A DNA stretch of 64,000 nt from Pseudomonadota bacterium. Lineage in GTDB: Bacteria; Pseudomonadota; Gammaproteobacteria; Steroidobacterales; Steroidobacteraceae. Position numbers and translations under genes: made by a program. Shown piece after piece: positions 10,004 to 19,092 of this stretch. The stretch spans positions 664,206 to 728,205 of the forward strand of contig JADJXW010000001.1 of assembly GCA_016720075.1 (NCBI GenBank), in the 5' to 3' direction. A model generated the notes under the pieces. It saw only the letters and a program-made list of their open reading frames with translations, was not told where the DNA came from and did not search any database. Positions within the stretch are counted from its first letter, which is position 1. The number at the start of each line of letters is the position of its first letter.

Positions 10004-12007
10004 TTGAGCATCCCGACCCGCCGCCAACTCGCCAATGCCATCCGTGCCCTGTCCATGGATGCGGTCCAGCAGGCCAACTCCGGTCACCCTGGTGCCCCCA
10101 TGGGCATGGCCGACATCGCTGAAGTGCTGTGGAGAGACTACCTGAAGCACAACCCCGCGCACCCGCAGTGGGTGAATCGCGACAGGTTCGTTCTTTCAAA
10201 TGGCCACGCCTCGATGCTGCTGTACTCGCTGCTGCACCTGTCGGGCTATTCGCTGTCCATCGACGACCTGCGCGCCTTCCGGCAGTTGGGGTCCCGCACG
10301 GCCGGTCATCCGGAGCGCGAGGCGCACCCGGGCATCGAAACCACCACCGGGCCATTGGGGCAGGGCATCGCCAATGCCGTGGGCATGGCGCTGGCCGAGA
10401 AGCTGCTGGCCACGCAGTTCAACCGGCCGGGTCACGAGATCATTGACCACCGCACCTGGGTGTTCCTGGGCGACGGCTGCCTGATGGAGGGCATCTCGCA
10501 CGAGGTGTGCTCGCTGGCTGGCACGCTGCGCCTGGGCAAGCTGGTGGCGTTCTTTGATGACAACGGCATCTCCATCGATGGCGATGTGAAGGGCTGGTGC
10601 GCCGACGACACGCCCGCCCGCTTCGAATCCTATGGCTGGAACGTGATCCGCGCCGTGGATGGACATGATGCTGCGGCCGTAGCGGCCGCCATCGACAAGG
10701 CACTGCAGCAGCAGGACCGTCCGACGCTGATCTGCTGCCGCACCGTGATCGGCTGGGGCGCGCCCACCAAGGCGGGCAGCAAGTCCACGCATGGCGAGGC
10801 ACTCGGCGCCGAAGAAGTCGCCGGTGCCCGCAGGAAGCTCGAGTGGGATTCCCCTCCGTTCGAGATTCCGGCGCCCATCAGCGCCGCCTGGGACCAGCGC
10901 GCTCGCGGCGCGGCGGCCGAGGCGCAGTGGCAGGGCCGTCTTGCCGCCTATGCCAAGGCCCATCCTGAACTGGCTGCCGAGCTCAATCGCCGCCTGGAAG
11001 GCCGCCTGCCGGACAACTGGGAGCAGATCGCCCACGGCGCGCTGGAAGCCGCCCTGGCAGTGACCACGCCACAGGCCACGCGCCAGTCCTCGCAGGTGGC
11101 GCTGAATGCCATCGGCCCCTCGCTGGGCGAACTGGTGGGTGGATCGGCAGATCTCAGCGGCTCGAACAACACGTTCCGCAGGGATTCCAAGGCAGTTACG
11201 CCAGCCGATGCCGACGGCAACTACATCAACTACGGCGTGCGCGAATTCGGCATGACCGCCATCATGAACGGCATGGCGCTGCATGGCGGCTTCCGGCCCT
11301 ATGCCGGCACCTTCCTGGTGTTCAGCGACTACGCGCGCAATGCCGTGCGCATGGCTGCGCTGATGGACCAGCGCCTCGTCCACGTCTACACGCACGATTC
11401 CATCGGCCTGGGCGAGGACGGCCCGACGCACCAACCGGTTGAGCATGTGTCGAGCCTGCGGCTGATCCCGAATCTTTCCACTTGGCGTCCCTGCGATGCG
11501 CTGGAAACCGCGGTGAGCTGGGCCGTGGCCGTGGGCCGCCAGCACGCGCCCACCGCGCTGGTGCTCACTCGCCAGGCGCTGCCACCGCAGCCGCGCACGC
11601 GCGAGCAGGGAATGAACGTCGCGCGTGGCGGCTACACGCTGATCGAGCCGGCAGGCGCCGCGCCCGAGGCGATCGTGATCGCCACCGGCTCCGAGGTTGC
11701 GCTGGCGGCCACGGCGGTGAACGCGCTGAATGCGGCCGGACGCCGCGTGCGACTGGTGTCGATGCCCAGCACCGACACCTTCGATGCGCAGGATGCGGCC
11801 TATCGCGAAGCGGTGCTGCCGGCCAGCATCACGCGCCGCGTGGCCATCGAGGCCGGCTCCACCGCGCTGTGGTGGAAATACGTGGGCAGCGCCGGGCGCG
11901 TGCTCGGCATCGACACCTTCGGCGCCTCAGGCAAGGCATCCGACCTCTTCAAGCACTTCGGTCTGACGCCGGAACGGCTGCAGCAGACCATCAACGAACT
12001 GTTCTGA
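10004..12007 (+). CDS. tkt: Transketolase
   Basis: A 667-residue thiamine-diphosphate enzyme moving two-carbon units between sugar phosphates in the pentose phosphate and Calvin-type pathways. TPP and substrate motifs are visible: ANSGHPGAPMGMADIAEVLW, SNGHASMLLYSLLHLSGY, GPLGQGIANAVGMA, the GDG box LGDGCLMEGISHEV, GVREFGMTAIMNGMALHGGF, and HDSIGLGEDGPTHQPVEH. Length is standard. The start is TTG at 10004, preceded at 7 nt by aggatgag; the nearby ATG at 9993 reads straight into a stop. It heads a tkt-gap-pgk-pyk run with 20, 1 and -1 bp junctions, so it is probably one operon. Confidence 0.97.
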   Translation: MSIPTRRQLANAIRALSMDAVQQANSGHPGAPMGMADIAEVLWRDYLKHNPAHPQWVNRDRFVLSNGHASMLLYSLLHLSGYSLSIDDLRAFRQLGSRTAGHPEREAHPGIETTTGPLGQGIANAVGMALAEKLLATQFNRPGHEIIDHRTWVFLGDGCLMEGISHEVCSLAGTLRLGKLVAFFDDNGISIDGDVKGWCADDTPARFESYGWNVIRAVDGHDAAAVAAAIDKALQQQDRPTLICCRTVIGWGAPTKAGSKSTHGEALGAEEVAGARRKLEWDSPPFEIPAPISAAWDQRARGAAAEAQWQGRLAAYAKAHPELAAELNRRLEGRLPDNWEQIAHGALEAALAVTTPQATRQSSQVALNAIGPSLGELVGGSADLSGSNNTFRRDSKAVTPADADGNYINYGVREFGMTAIMNGMALHGGFRPYAGTFLVFSDYARNAVRMAALMDQRLVHVYTHDSIGLGEDGPTHQPVEHVSSLRLIPNLSTWRPCDALETAVSWAVAVGRQHAPTALVLTRQALPPQPRTREQGMNVARGGYTLIEPAGAAPEAIVIATGSEVALAATAVNALNAAGRRVRLVSMPSTDTFDAQDAAYREAVLPASITRRVAIEAGSTALWWKYVGSAGRVLGIDTFGASGKASDLFKHFGLTPERLQQTINELF

Positions 12008-12027
12008 TTTCTTCAAGGAGCGCATCA

Positions 12028-13041
12028 ATGGCGATCAAGGTTGGCATCAATGGTTACGGGCGCATCGGCCGCAACACGCTGCGCGCGCTGTATGAAGCGA
12101 AGCGCACGGGCGAGATCCAGATCGTGGCGGTCAACGACCTGGGCAATGCGAACACCAATGCGCACCTGACGCGCTACGACACCGCGCACGGCAAGTTCGA
12201 CGGCACCGTCACGGTCGATGGCGACTCGATGGTGGTCAATGGCGACCGCATCCGGGTGCTCTCCGAGCGTGATCCTTCCAAGCTGCCCTGGGGCCAGCTG
12301 GGCGTCGACGTGGTGTTCGAGTGCACCGGCATCTTCACCAGCAAGGCCAAGGCGAGCGCGCATCTGGCCGGCGGCGCCAAGCGCGTGCTGATCTCCGCGC
12401 CGGGCGGCAACGACGTGGACGGCACCGTTGTCTACGGCGTGAACCACGACACGCTCACCTCCGCGATGACGGTGGTGTCGAACGCCTCGTGCACCACCAA
12501 CTGCCTGGCGCCGCTGGCCAAGGTGCTCAACGATGCCATCGGCATCGAATCGGGCCTGATGACCACCATCCACGCCTACACCAACGACCAGGTGCTGACC
12601 GACGTCTACCACGAGGACCTGCGCCGCGCGCGCTCGGCCACGATGTCGATGATCCCCACCAAGACCGGCGCCGCCGCGGCCGTGGGCCTGGTGCTGCCGC
12701 AGTTGAAGGGCAAGCTCGATGGCTTCGCCATCCGCGTGCCCACCATCAACGTGTCGGTGGTCGACCTCACCTTCAAGCCGAAGCGCAGCACCACCGTCGA
12801 GGAGATCAACTCGCTGGTGAAGGCGGCTGCCAATGGCCCGCTGAAGGGCGTGCTGGCCTACACCGAGGCGCCGCTGGTGTCGGTGGACTACAACCACGAC
12901 CCGGCGTCCTCCACCTACGATGCCTCGCTGACCAAGATCATCGACGGCAACCTGGTGAAGGTGTGCTCCTGGTACGACAACGAGTGGGGCTTCTCGAACC
13001 GCATGCTCGACACGGCGCTGGCCTGGAGCCGGGCGAAGTAG
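12028..13041 (+). CDS. gap: Type I glyceraldehyde-3-phosphate dehydrogenase
   Basis: 337 residues, the glycolytic NAD-dependent enzyme converting glyceraldehyde 3-phosphate to 1,3-bisphosphoglycerate. It shows the N-terminal Rossmann start VGINGYGRIGRNTLRAL, the Asp in VNDLGNANTNAHLTRYDTAHG that prefers NAD, the catalytic Cys in SNASCTTNCLAP, the Pi/substrate loop TIHAYTNDQ and the C-terminal SWYDNEWGFSNRMLD. AAGGAG lies 8 nt upstream of the ATG. It is the second gene of the tkt-gap-pgk-pyk operon. Confidence 0.97.
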   Translation: MAIKVGINGYGRIGRNTLRALYEAKRTGEIQIVAVNDLGNANTNAHLTRYDTAHGKFDGTVTVDGDSMVVNGDRIRVLSERDPSKLPWGQLGVDVVFECTGIFTSKAKASAHLAGGAKRVLISAPGGNDVDGTVVYGVNHDTLTSAMTVVSNASCTTNCLAPLAKVLNDAIGIESGLMTTIHAYTNDQVLTDVYHEDLRRARSATMSMIPTKTGAAAAVGLVLPQLKGKLDGFAIRVPTINVSVVDLTFKPKRSTTVEEINSLVKAAANGPLKGVLAYTEAPLVSVDYNHDPASSTYDASLTKIIDGNLVKVCSWYDNEWGFSNRMLDTALAWSRAK

Positions 13042-13042
13042 C

Positions 13043-14236
13043 ATGAAAGTCCTCGAGATGGCGAAGCTCGATCTCGCCGGCAAGCGCGTGCTGATCCGCG
13101 AGGATCTGAACGTGCCGGTGAAGGACGGCGAGGTCACCAGCGATGCGCGCATCCGCGCCTCGCTGCCCACCATCCGCATGGCGCTCGACAAGGGCGCGCG
13201 TGTCATCCTGCTCTCGCATCTCGGCAGGCCCGAAGAGGGCAAGTACGATCCGGAGCTGTCGCTCGCGCCAGTGGCGAAGCGGCTGTCGGAACTGCTGGGG
13301 CAGCAGGTTCCGCTGGCGAAGGACTGGCTGGGAGGCGTCGAGGTAGCGCCCGGCCAGGCCGTGCTGTGCGAGAACGTGCGCTTCAACAAGGGCGAGAAGA
13401 AAGACAACGAAGAGCTCGCCCGCAAGATGGCTGCCCTCTGCGATATCTACGTGATGGATGCCTTCGGCACATCGCACCGGGCCGAAGCCTCCACGCACGG
13501 CGTGGCCCGTTTCGCGCCAGTGGCCTGCGCCGGCCCGCTGCTGGTGGGCGAGCTGTCCGCGCTGGAACTTGCGCTGGAGAAGCCCGCGCGGCCGCTGGTG
13601 GCCATCGTCGCCGGATCTAAGGTGAGCACCAAGCTCACCATCCTCGAGGCGCTGCTCGAGAAGGTCGACCGGCTTATCGTCGGCGGTGGCATCGCCAACA
13701 CCTTCCTGGCGGCCACGGGCGTCAAGGTGGGCAAGTCGCTGTGCGAGATGGACATGCTCGACACCTGCCGCAGGCTGATCACTCGCGCGCGGGAACGCGG
13801 CGCCGACATTCCGCTGCCCTCCGATGTGGTGGTGGCCTCGGAGTTCGCGGCCACGGCGCATGCCGACGTTCGCGGCATCCATGACGTGCGCCCCGAGGAG
13901 CTGATCCTCGACATCGGGCCCGACACCTCCGACCGCCTGGCGAAGCTGATCGCCGATGCGGGCACCGTGTTGTGGAACGGCCCCGTCGGCGTGTTCGAGT
14001 TCGACCAGTTCGGCGAGGGCACCCGTGCCATCGCCAACGCCATCGCCAGCAGCAAGGCGTTCTCGCTGGCCGGCGGTGGCGATACGCTGGCCGCCATCGA
14101 GAAGTACGGCGTCGAAGACGGCATTTCCTATATTTCCACCGGTGGCGGCGCCTTCCTGGAATTCGTCGAAGGCAAGCGCCTGCCTGCGGTGGTCGCGCTC
14201 GAAGAGCGCGCCGCGTCTCAATCAAAGGATCATTAG
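13043..14236 (+). CDS. pgk: Phosphoglycerate kinase
   Basis: 397 residues, making ATP from 1,3-bisphosphoglycerate in glycolysis. Motifs: RVLIREDLNVPVKDGEV, the substrate Arg/His region LLSHLGRPEEGKYDPE, VLCENVRFNKGEKKD, MDAFGTSHRAEASTHG, and the nucleotide-site loop SLAGGGDTLAAIEKYG near the C-terminus. It begins 1 bp after the gap stop. The in-frame ATG 15 bp downstream (MAKLDLAGKRVLI) fits typical family N-termini equally well, so the first five residues are uncertain. Its stop TAG shares one base with the GTG start of pyk, indicating translational coupling. Confidence 0.96.
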   Translation: MKVLEMAKLDLAGKRVLIREDLNVPVKDGEVTSDARIRASLPTIRMALDKGARVILLSHLGRPEEGKYDPELSLAPVAKRLSELLGQQVPLAKDWLGGVEVAPGQAVLCENVRFNKGEKKDNEELARKMAALCDIYVMDAFGTSHRAEASTHGVARFAPVACAGPLLVGELSALELALEKPARPLVAIVAGSKVSTKLTILEALLEKVDRLIVGGGIANTFLAATGVKVGKSLCEMDMLDTCRRLITRARERGADIPLPSDVVVASEFAATAHADVRGIHDVRPEELILDIGPDTSDRLAKLIADAGTVLWNGPVGVFEFDQFGEGTRAIANAIASSKAFSLAGGGDTLAAIEKYGVEDGISYISTGGGAFLEFVEGKRLPAVVALEERAASQSKDH

Positions 14237-15690
14237 TGACCAATACCGAAGCTTTCCTGCGCCGGACCAAGATCGTCGCCACCCTGGGCCCGGCCACCGA
14301 CGATCCCGCCGTGCTCGCCGACATGGTGCGGGCGGGGCTGGATGTCGCGCGCATCAATTTCTCGCATGGCGGCAAGGACGAACAGCGTCGCCGCATCGTC
14401 GCCATCCGCGCCGCCGCCGAGACGGTGGGCCGGCCCATCGGCATCCTTGCCGACCTGTCCGGTCCCAAGATCCGCATCGAGAGTTTCGAGAACGGCAAGA
14501 TCATGCTGGCCGAGGGCCAGCCCTTCGCGCTCGACATCTCCCTCGACCCGAATGCCGGCAATGACCGCGAAGTCGGCTGTGCCTACAAGGACCTCGTCAA
14601 GGACGTGAAGGCCGGCGACACGCTGCTGCTGGCCGACGGCTACATCGTGCTCGAGGTCACCGCGGTGAAGGGCACGCGGATCGAGACCCTCACCCGCGCC
14701 GGCGGCGAGCTGTCGAATCGCAAGGGCCTGAACAAGCAGGGCGGCGGTCTCTCGGCGCCCGCGCTCACCGAGAAAGACCTGGAATACATCCAGCTCGCCG
14801 CCGAGATGGGAGTGGATTTCCTCGCGGTTTCATTCGCTCGCGATGCGGCCGATATCCGGCGCGCGAAGGCCGAGCTGTCGAAGTGGCGCGGCACCGCGCA
14901 CGTGGTGGCCAAGATCGAGCGCCACGAGGCCATCGACAACCTCAGCGACATCCTCTCGGTGGCCGATGCCGTGATGGTGGCGCGCGGCGACCTGGGCGTG
15001 GAGATGGGCTATGCGGCGCTGACCGGCCTGCAGAAGACCATCATCCAGCAGGCGCAGATGGCCAACCGCATCGTCATCACCGCCACGCAGATGATGGAGT
15101 CGATGATTTCAAACCCGGTGCCCACGCGCGCCGAGGTGAGCGATGTCGCCAACGCGGTGCTCGATGGTTCCGACGCGGTGATGCTCTCGGCCGAGACGGC
15201 GGCGGGCAAATACCCGGTGAAGGCCGTGGCGGCCATGTCCGAGGTGATCATCGGCGCCGAGAAATACGAGATCGGCCACACCAAGCGCGGGCGCCGGATG
15301 GATGGCGAGTTCCAGAACACCGAGGAAGCCATCGCCAAGGCCGTGATGTTCACGGCGCAGCACACGCATCCGCGGGCCATCGTCGCGCTGACCGAGTCGG
15401 GCCTCACGCCGCTGTGGATGTCGCGCATGCGCGCCGACATCCCGATCTTCGCCTTCACGCGCCAGGACGTCACGCGCAGCCGCGTCACGCTCTACCGCGG
15501 CGTGTATCCGGTGCTGTTCGATGTGACGCACGAGTCGCCGGCGAAGATGTACCAGGCCATCTTCGACGAACTGCTCAAGCGCGGGCTGGTGGACGTGGGC
15601 GACCAGATCATCCTGACCAAGGGCGATCTGTCGGGCGTGCAGGGTGGCACGAACTCCATGCAGATCCTGCGGGTGCGTCGCGGCACCTGA
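14236..15690 (+). CDS. pyk: Pyruvate kinase
   Basis: 484 residues, catalysing phosphoenolpyruvate + ADP to pyruvate + ATP. Visible motifs: TKIVATLGPATDDPAVLADM, ARINFSHG, ADLSGPKIRI, the catalytic Lys segment VVAKIERHEAIDNL, VMVARGDLGVEMG, TATQMMESMI and VLDGSDAVMLSAETAAGKYP. The C-terminal allosteric domain is present (AIVALTESGLTPLWMSRMR). The start is GTG overlapping the pgk stop by one base, with AAAGGA upstream. In an organism that also has PPi-PFK next door, this is the irreversible ATP-forming step at the bottom of glycolysis. A terminator follows within 30 bp. Confidence 0.96.
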   Translation: MTNTEAFLRRTKIVATLGPATDDPAVLADMVRAGLDVARINFSHGGKDEQRRRIVAIRAAAETVGRPIGILADLSGPKIRIESFENGKIMLAEGQPFALDISLDPNAGNDREVGCAYKDLVKDVKAGDTLLLADGYIVLEVTAVKGTRIETLTRAGGELSNRKGLNKQGGGLSAPALTEKDLEYIQLAAEMGVDFLAVSFARDAADIRRAKAELSKWRGTAHVVAKIERHEAIDNLSDILSVADAVMVARGDLGVEMGYAALTGLQKTIIQQAQMANRIVITATQMMESMISNPVPTRAEVSDVANAVLDGSDAVMLSAETAAGKYPVKAVAAMSEVIIGAEKYEIGHTKRGRRMDGEFQNTEEAIAKAVMFTAQHTHPRAIVALTESGLTPLWMSRMRADIPIFAFTRQDVTRSRVTLYRGVYPVLFDVTHESPAKMYQAIFDELLKRGLVDVGDQIILTKGDLSGVQGGTNSMQILRVRRGT

Positions 15691-15715
15691 CCGGCGCCCA
15701 CGTTGTGGGGGGATA

Positions 15716-15745
15716 AAAAAAGGGGCGCCACTGGCGCCCCTTTTT
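15716..15745. terminator. Bidirectional intrinsic terminator after pyk
   Basis: Perfect 8-bp GC stem ggggcgcc / ggcgcccc (15722-15729 and 15733-15740) with a 3-nt loop. It is followed by TTTTT and preceded by an A-run, so it works for pyk on the plus strand and for the convergent peroxiredoxin gene on the minus strand. Confidence 0.92.
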
Positions 15746-15785
15746 CACATCGGCCGGGCGGCGAGGTGCCGCCCTTCGATGACGT

Positions 15786-16484
15786 TCAGCTCTTCTTGCC
15801 CGACAGTGCCGCGATGTCGGCCAGTACTTCGGCCGAGTGGCCTTCCAGCTTGTCGGGCGTCACGTCGTAGTGCTTGGCCACCTTGCCCGAAGGGTCGACC
15901 AGGAAGGTGTCGCGCGAGGCGATGAACATGCTGCCGTTGGGTGTCTTGATCTCGGAGAGCACGCCGTACTTCTTCGCGACGTCATGGCTCGCGTCGGCCA
16001 GCAGCGGGAAGGGCAGGCCGTGTTCGGCGATGTCCTTCTTCGCCTCTTCCGACATCTTGGCGATGGCGGCCTTGCTGGTCGCGTTCAGCTTGTCGCTGGC
16101 GGCGCCCGACAGGGCCTTCTCGAATTCCTTGTGCGAGGCTTCGTCATCCTCGGAGATGCCCAGGATCTGCGCGTTGGCCTTGCGATAGGCAAACACGTTC
16201 TCGGTGAAGTTGCAGGCCTGCGTGGTGCAGCCCGGCGTCTGGTCCTTCGGGTAGAAGTACACCACCACCCACTTGCCCTTGTAGTCGGACAGCTGGTGCT
16301 TCTTGCCGTTCTGGTCCACCAGCGCGAACGTCGGCGCGACCTGGCCCACGGTGGGCTTGGGCGCATTGCCCTCGGCGGGTGCGATATTGGGTGCGGCGGC
16401 GGAAACCGCCAGGGCGACCAGCGCCAGCACGGCGAAGGCAATGAGGATTCGGACAGGCGTCAGGCGGATGGAACGTGCGAACAT
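15786..16484 (-). CDS. bcp: Exported or membrane-anchored peroxiredoxin of the BCP/PrxQ type with an insertion
   Basis: 232 residues. An N-terminal hydrophobic segment (RILIAFAVLALVALAVSAAA) is a signal peptide or anchor, so the enzyme should act in the periplasm or at the membrane, unlike cytoplasmic E. coli Bcp. The thioredoxin-fold core has YFYPKDQTPGCTTQACNF: peroxidatic Cys and a second Cys five residues later, the PrxQ arrangement reducing H2O2 and organic peroxides. Between GISEDDEASHKEFEKAL and LPFPLLADASHDVAKKYGV there is an extra helical, charged stretch of about 30 residues not found in typical PrxQ. The ATG at 16484 is preferred over one 45 bp upstream because GAGGT precedes it. 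Confidence 0.9.
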   Translation of the reverse strand: MFARSIRLTPVRILIAFAVLALVALAVSAAAPNIAPAEGNAPKPTVGQVAPTFALVDQNGKKHQLSDYKGKWVVVYFYPKDQTPGCTTQACNFTENVFAYRKANAQILGISEDDEASHKEFEKALSGAASDKLNATSKAAIAKMSEEAKKDIAEHGLPFPLLADASHDVAKKYGVLSEIKTPNGSMFIASRDTFLVDPSGKVAKHYDVTPDKLEGHSAEVLADIAALSGKKS

Positions 16485-16535
16485 GATGGGTAACCTCGAG
16501 GGCTTTGAAGCGTCGCGAACGATAATCATAGGCTT

Positions 16536-17690
16536 ATGGCATCGGACCTTCCATCCACGCCTTCAGTTCCCGCACCCGCCCTGGTCCTGACGGGAGGCGG
16601 CGCCCGTTCGTCCTATCAGGTGGGCGTGCTCAAGGCTGTAGCGGAGCTACTGCCAGAGCAGCCAAATCCCTTTCGCGTCATCCTGGGCACCTCGGCCGGT
16701 GCCGTGGCGGCCAGCGTGCTGGCGGCCCGGGCCAACGACTGGCATGCGGCGGTGGCCGCCATCGAGCATGTCTGGGCGAACTTCCACGTCGGACAGGTCT
16801 TCCACGTGGGCCGGCGAAAGATGCTGCGCGCGGGCCTGCACTGGATGCTGTCGCTGCTGTCGGGCGGCCTGCTGCTGCGCGCGCCTCGTTCGCTATTCGA
16901 CAATGCACCGCTGCGGGATCTGCTTACGCGCGAAGTGCGCTGGCGCGGGGTGGGCCGCAACATCCGCGCCGGCAATCTCGACGCGCTGGCGCTGTGCGCC
17001 ACGGGCTACGGCACGGCCCGTTCGGTGGCCTTCTTCGAAGGCAACGACCGCTACCGCGAATGGAGCCGGCGCAATCATGTGGGGCGCCGCGCGCAGCTGT
17101 CGCTGTCGCACCTGATGGCCAGCCTCTCGGTGCCGATGCTGTTCGCGCCGGAGCTCATCGACGACGAGTTCTACGGGGATGGCGCGATGCGCCAGCTCTC
17201 ACCGCTGAGTCCGGCGCTGCACCTGGGGGCGAACCGGCTGCTGGTCATCGGCATGCGCGGCTCGGCGGGCGGTGGCGTGTCGAAGCGGCGTTCGGCGCCG
17301 GATGCGCCGCCATCGCCAGGCCAGCTGTTCGGCTACGCGCTCGACAATCTGTTCTCGGACCAGATCTATTCGGACCTTGAGCAGATCAACCGCGTGAACG
17401 AGATCCTGCAGGTGGCGCCGCAGGTGATGCCCGGGGCCCGCATGGTCGAGAGCGTGGTGTTCCTCACTCCAACGGAAGATCCGCGGCAGGTGGCCGCGCG
17501 CCACATGCACTGCCTGCCACCGGCGCTGAAGGTGCTGCTGCGCGTGATGGGCGCCAGTGACCAGGCCGGCGCGCAGCTGGCCAGCTACCTGATGTTCGAG
17601 GGCGAATACACCCGCGACATGATCGGCCTGGGATACCGGGATGCGATGGCGCAGGGCGATGAGATCCGCCGCCTGCTCAGCGGAGACTAG
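16536..17690 (+). CDS. Patatin-like phospholipase
   Basis: 384 residues. The patatin signature is complete: oxyanion loop LVLTGGGARSSYQVGVLKAV, nucleophile box GTSAGAVAAS (G-x-S-x-G) and the catalytic Asp in YGDGAMRQLSPLSPAL, giving a Ser-Asp dyad lipid acyl hydrolase. No signal peptide is visible, so it is likely cytoplasmic or at the inner membrane face. There is no Shine-Dalgarno; a GATAAT hexamer (16521-16526) sits 9 nt before the ATG, so a leaderless transcript is possible. It is divergent from the peroxiredoxin gene and convergent with mgtE (4 bp apart). Confidence 0.9.
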   Translation: MASDLPSTPSVPAPALVLTGGGARSSYQVGVLKAVAELLPEQPNPFRVILGTSAGAVAASVLAARANDWHAAVAAIEHVWANFHVGQVFHVGRRKMLRAGLHWMLSLLSGGLLLRAPRSLFDNAPLRDLLTREVRWRGVGRNIRAGNLDALALCATGYGTARSVAFFEGNDRYREWSRRNHVGRRAQLSLSHLMASLSVPMLFAPELIDDEFYGDGAMRQLSPLSPALHLGANRLLVIGMRGSAGGGVSKRRSAPDAPPSPGQLFGYALDNLFSDQIYSDLEQINRVNEILQVAPQVMPGARMVESVVFLTPTEDPRQVAARHMHCLPPALKVLLRVMGASDQAGAQLASYLMFEGEYTRDMIGLGYRDAMAQGDEIRRLLSGD

Positions 17691-17694
17691 GCGA

Positions 17695-19092
17695 TCAGGT
17701 CAGGAACAGCGTGCCCAGGCCGAGCAGCGTCGCGAAGCCGATGCAGTCGGTGAAGGTGGTGAGAATCACGCCAGCCGACACGGCAGGGTCGATCGACAGC
17801 CGCCGCAGCGTCAGCGGCCCCATCACGCCCACCACGGCCGCGGTGAACAGGTTCACCACCATGGCCGCCCCGATGATCGGCGCCACTTTCCATGTGCCCA
17901 GCCAGGCGATGGTGATGGCGCCCACGATCAGCGCCATGGCCGTGCCGGTCAGCGCGCTCACGCCGATCTCGCGCCACAGCAGCCAGCGCGCATCGCGCCA
18001 TTCCACCTGGCCCAGCGCGAGGCCGCGGATGATCAGCGTGACCGTCTGCGTGCCGGCGATGCCGCCCATGCTCGCCACCACCGGCATCAGCACGGCGAGC
18101 GCGGCCACCTTCTCCACGGTTCCCTCGAAGCGCTGCACCACCAGGCCGCCCAGCATCGCGGTGAACAGGTTGATGCCCAGCCACAGGATGCGCCGGCGCG
18201 TGGAGGGCACGATGCTGGCGAACACGTCTTCCTCGTCGCGCAGGCCGGCGCCGGCCATCACTTCGTGCGCGGCCTCTTCGGCGATCACGTCGACCACGTC
18301 GTCGATGGTGATGCGCCCGAGCAGCGTGCCGGTTTCATCCACCACCGGCGCGGAGACCAGGTCGCGGTCGCGGAAGATCTGCGAAACCTCGCCCGCCGAG
18401 GTCTGCGGCGTGATGCGCGGCGCCTCGGGGTCGAGCGTGGCGCCCACCATGGTTTCAGGGTCGGCCGTGAGCAGGCTCGACAGCGTGATGGTGCCCAGGA
18501 AACGGTCGTGCCGGTCGACCACGAACAGTCGGTCTGTGCGCTCGGGCAGTTCGCCGCGCATGCGCAGGTAGCGCTGCACCACCTCGAGCGCGACATCGGC
18601 GCGCACGCTGACGGTGTCGGTGCTCATCAGGCCGCCGGCGCAGTCCTCTGGCCATTCCAGCACGCGCGAGAGTCGCTCGCGGTCCTGCTGGTCCATGTTG
18701 TGTAGCAGTTGCTGCGTCACGGTTTCCGGCAGATCCGCGATGAGGTCGGCCAGGTCGTCGACCTCCATGTCCTCGGTGGCCGCGGCCAGTTCCTCGGGCT
18801 CCATCTCGCGGATCAGGTTGGCGCGCACTTCGTCGGACAGCTCGACCAGCACGTCGCCATCCAGCTCCGGATCGATCAGCTCCCACACGATCTCGCGGCG
18901 GCTCTGCGGCAGCGATTCGAGCAGCTGCGCGATCTCGGCCGGGTGCAGGTTCCGCAGCATGCGCTCGGCGCTGCGCACCGCGCCGTCGTCCAGCGCCGCG
19001 CGCAGCGCCGACAGCCGGCCGGGCCGCGCGGGCCGCGACACCGATTCATGCAGCTCGTCGTCCTGATCAGAGGTTGGCGTAGTTGGGCCCAC
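17695..19092 (-). CDS. mgtE: MgtE-type magnesium transporter
   Basis: 465 residues. The N-terminal MgtE_N superhelical domain (RMLRNLHPAEIAQLLESLP) is followed by two CBS domains (around LMSTDTVSVRADVALEV and ITPQTSAGEVSQIFRDRDL), a connecting helix and about five C-terminal membrane helices. These include LAVLMPVVASMGGIAGTQT, whose GNxGxQ-like turn is the Mg2+ pore region. MgtE is a Mg2+ channel gated by cytoplasmic Mg2+. The start is set at GTG 19092, which has GGAGG six nt upstream; the frame remains open upstream but lies inside the ETF-QO gene. This start overlaps the ETF-QO 3' end by 26 bp, implying coupled translation in a plsC-like / ETF-QO / mgtE transcript. Confidence 0.92.
   Translation of the reverse strand: MGPTTPTSDQDDELHESVSRPARPGRLSALRAALDDGAVRSAERMLRNLHPAEIAQLLESLPQSRREIVWELIDPELDGDVLVELSDEVRANLIREMEPEELAAATEDMEVDDLADLIADLPETVTQQLLHNMDQQDRERLSRVLEWPEDCAGGLMSTDTVSVRADVALEVVQRYLRMRGELPERTDRLFVVDRHDRFLGTITLSSLLTADPETMVGATLDPEAPRITPQTSAGEVSQIFRDRDLVSAPVVDETGTLLGRITIDDVVDVIAEEAAHEVMAGAGLRDEEDVFASIVPSTRRRILWLGINLFTAMLGGLVVQRFEGTVEKVAALAVLMPVVASMGGIAGTQTVTLIIRGLALGQVEWRDARWLLWREIGVSALTGTAMALIVGAITIAWLGTWKVAPIIGAAMVVNLFTAAVVGVMGPLTLRRLSIDPAVSAGVILTTFTDCIGFATLLGLGTLFLT

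Noticed and set aside
19005..19045. Sequence acagccggccgggccgcg resembling the core of the palindromes at 23.5 kb
   Set aside because: It is inside mgtE coding sequence, lacks the second half of the core and has no flanking complementary arms; chance similarity in GC-rich DNA.
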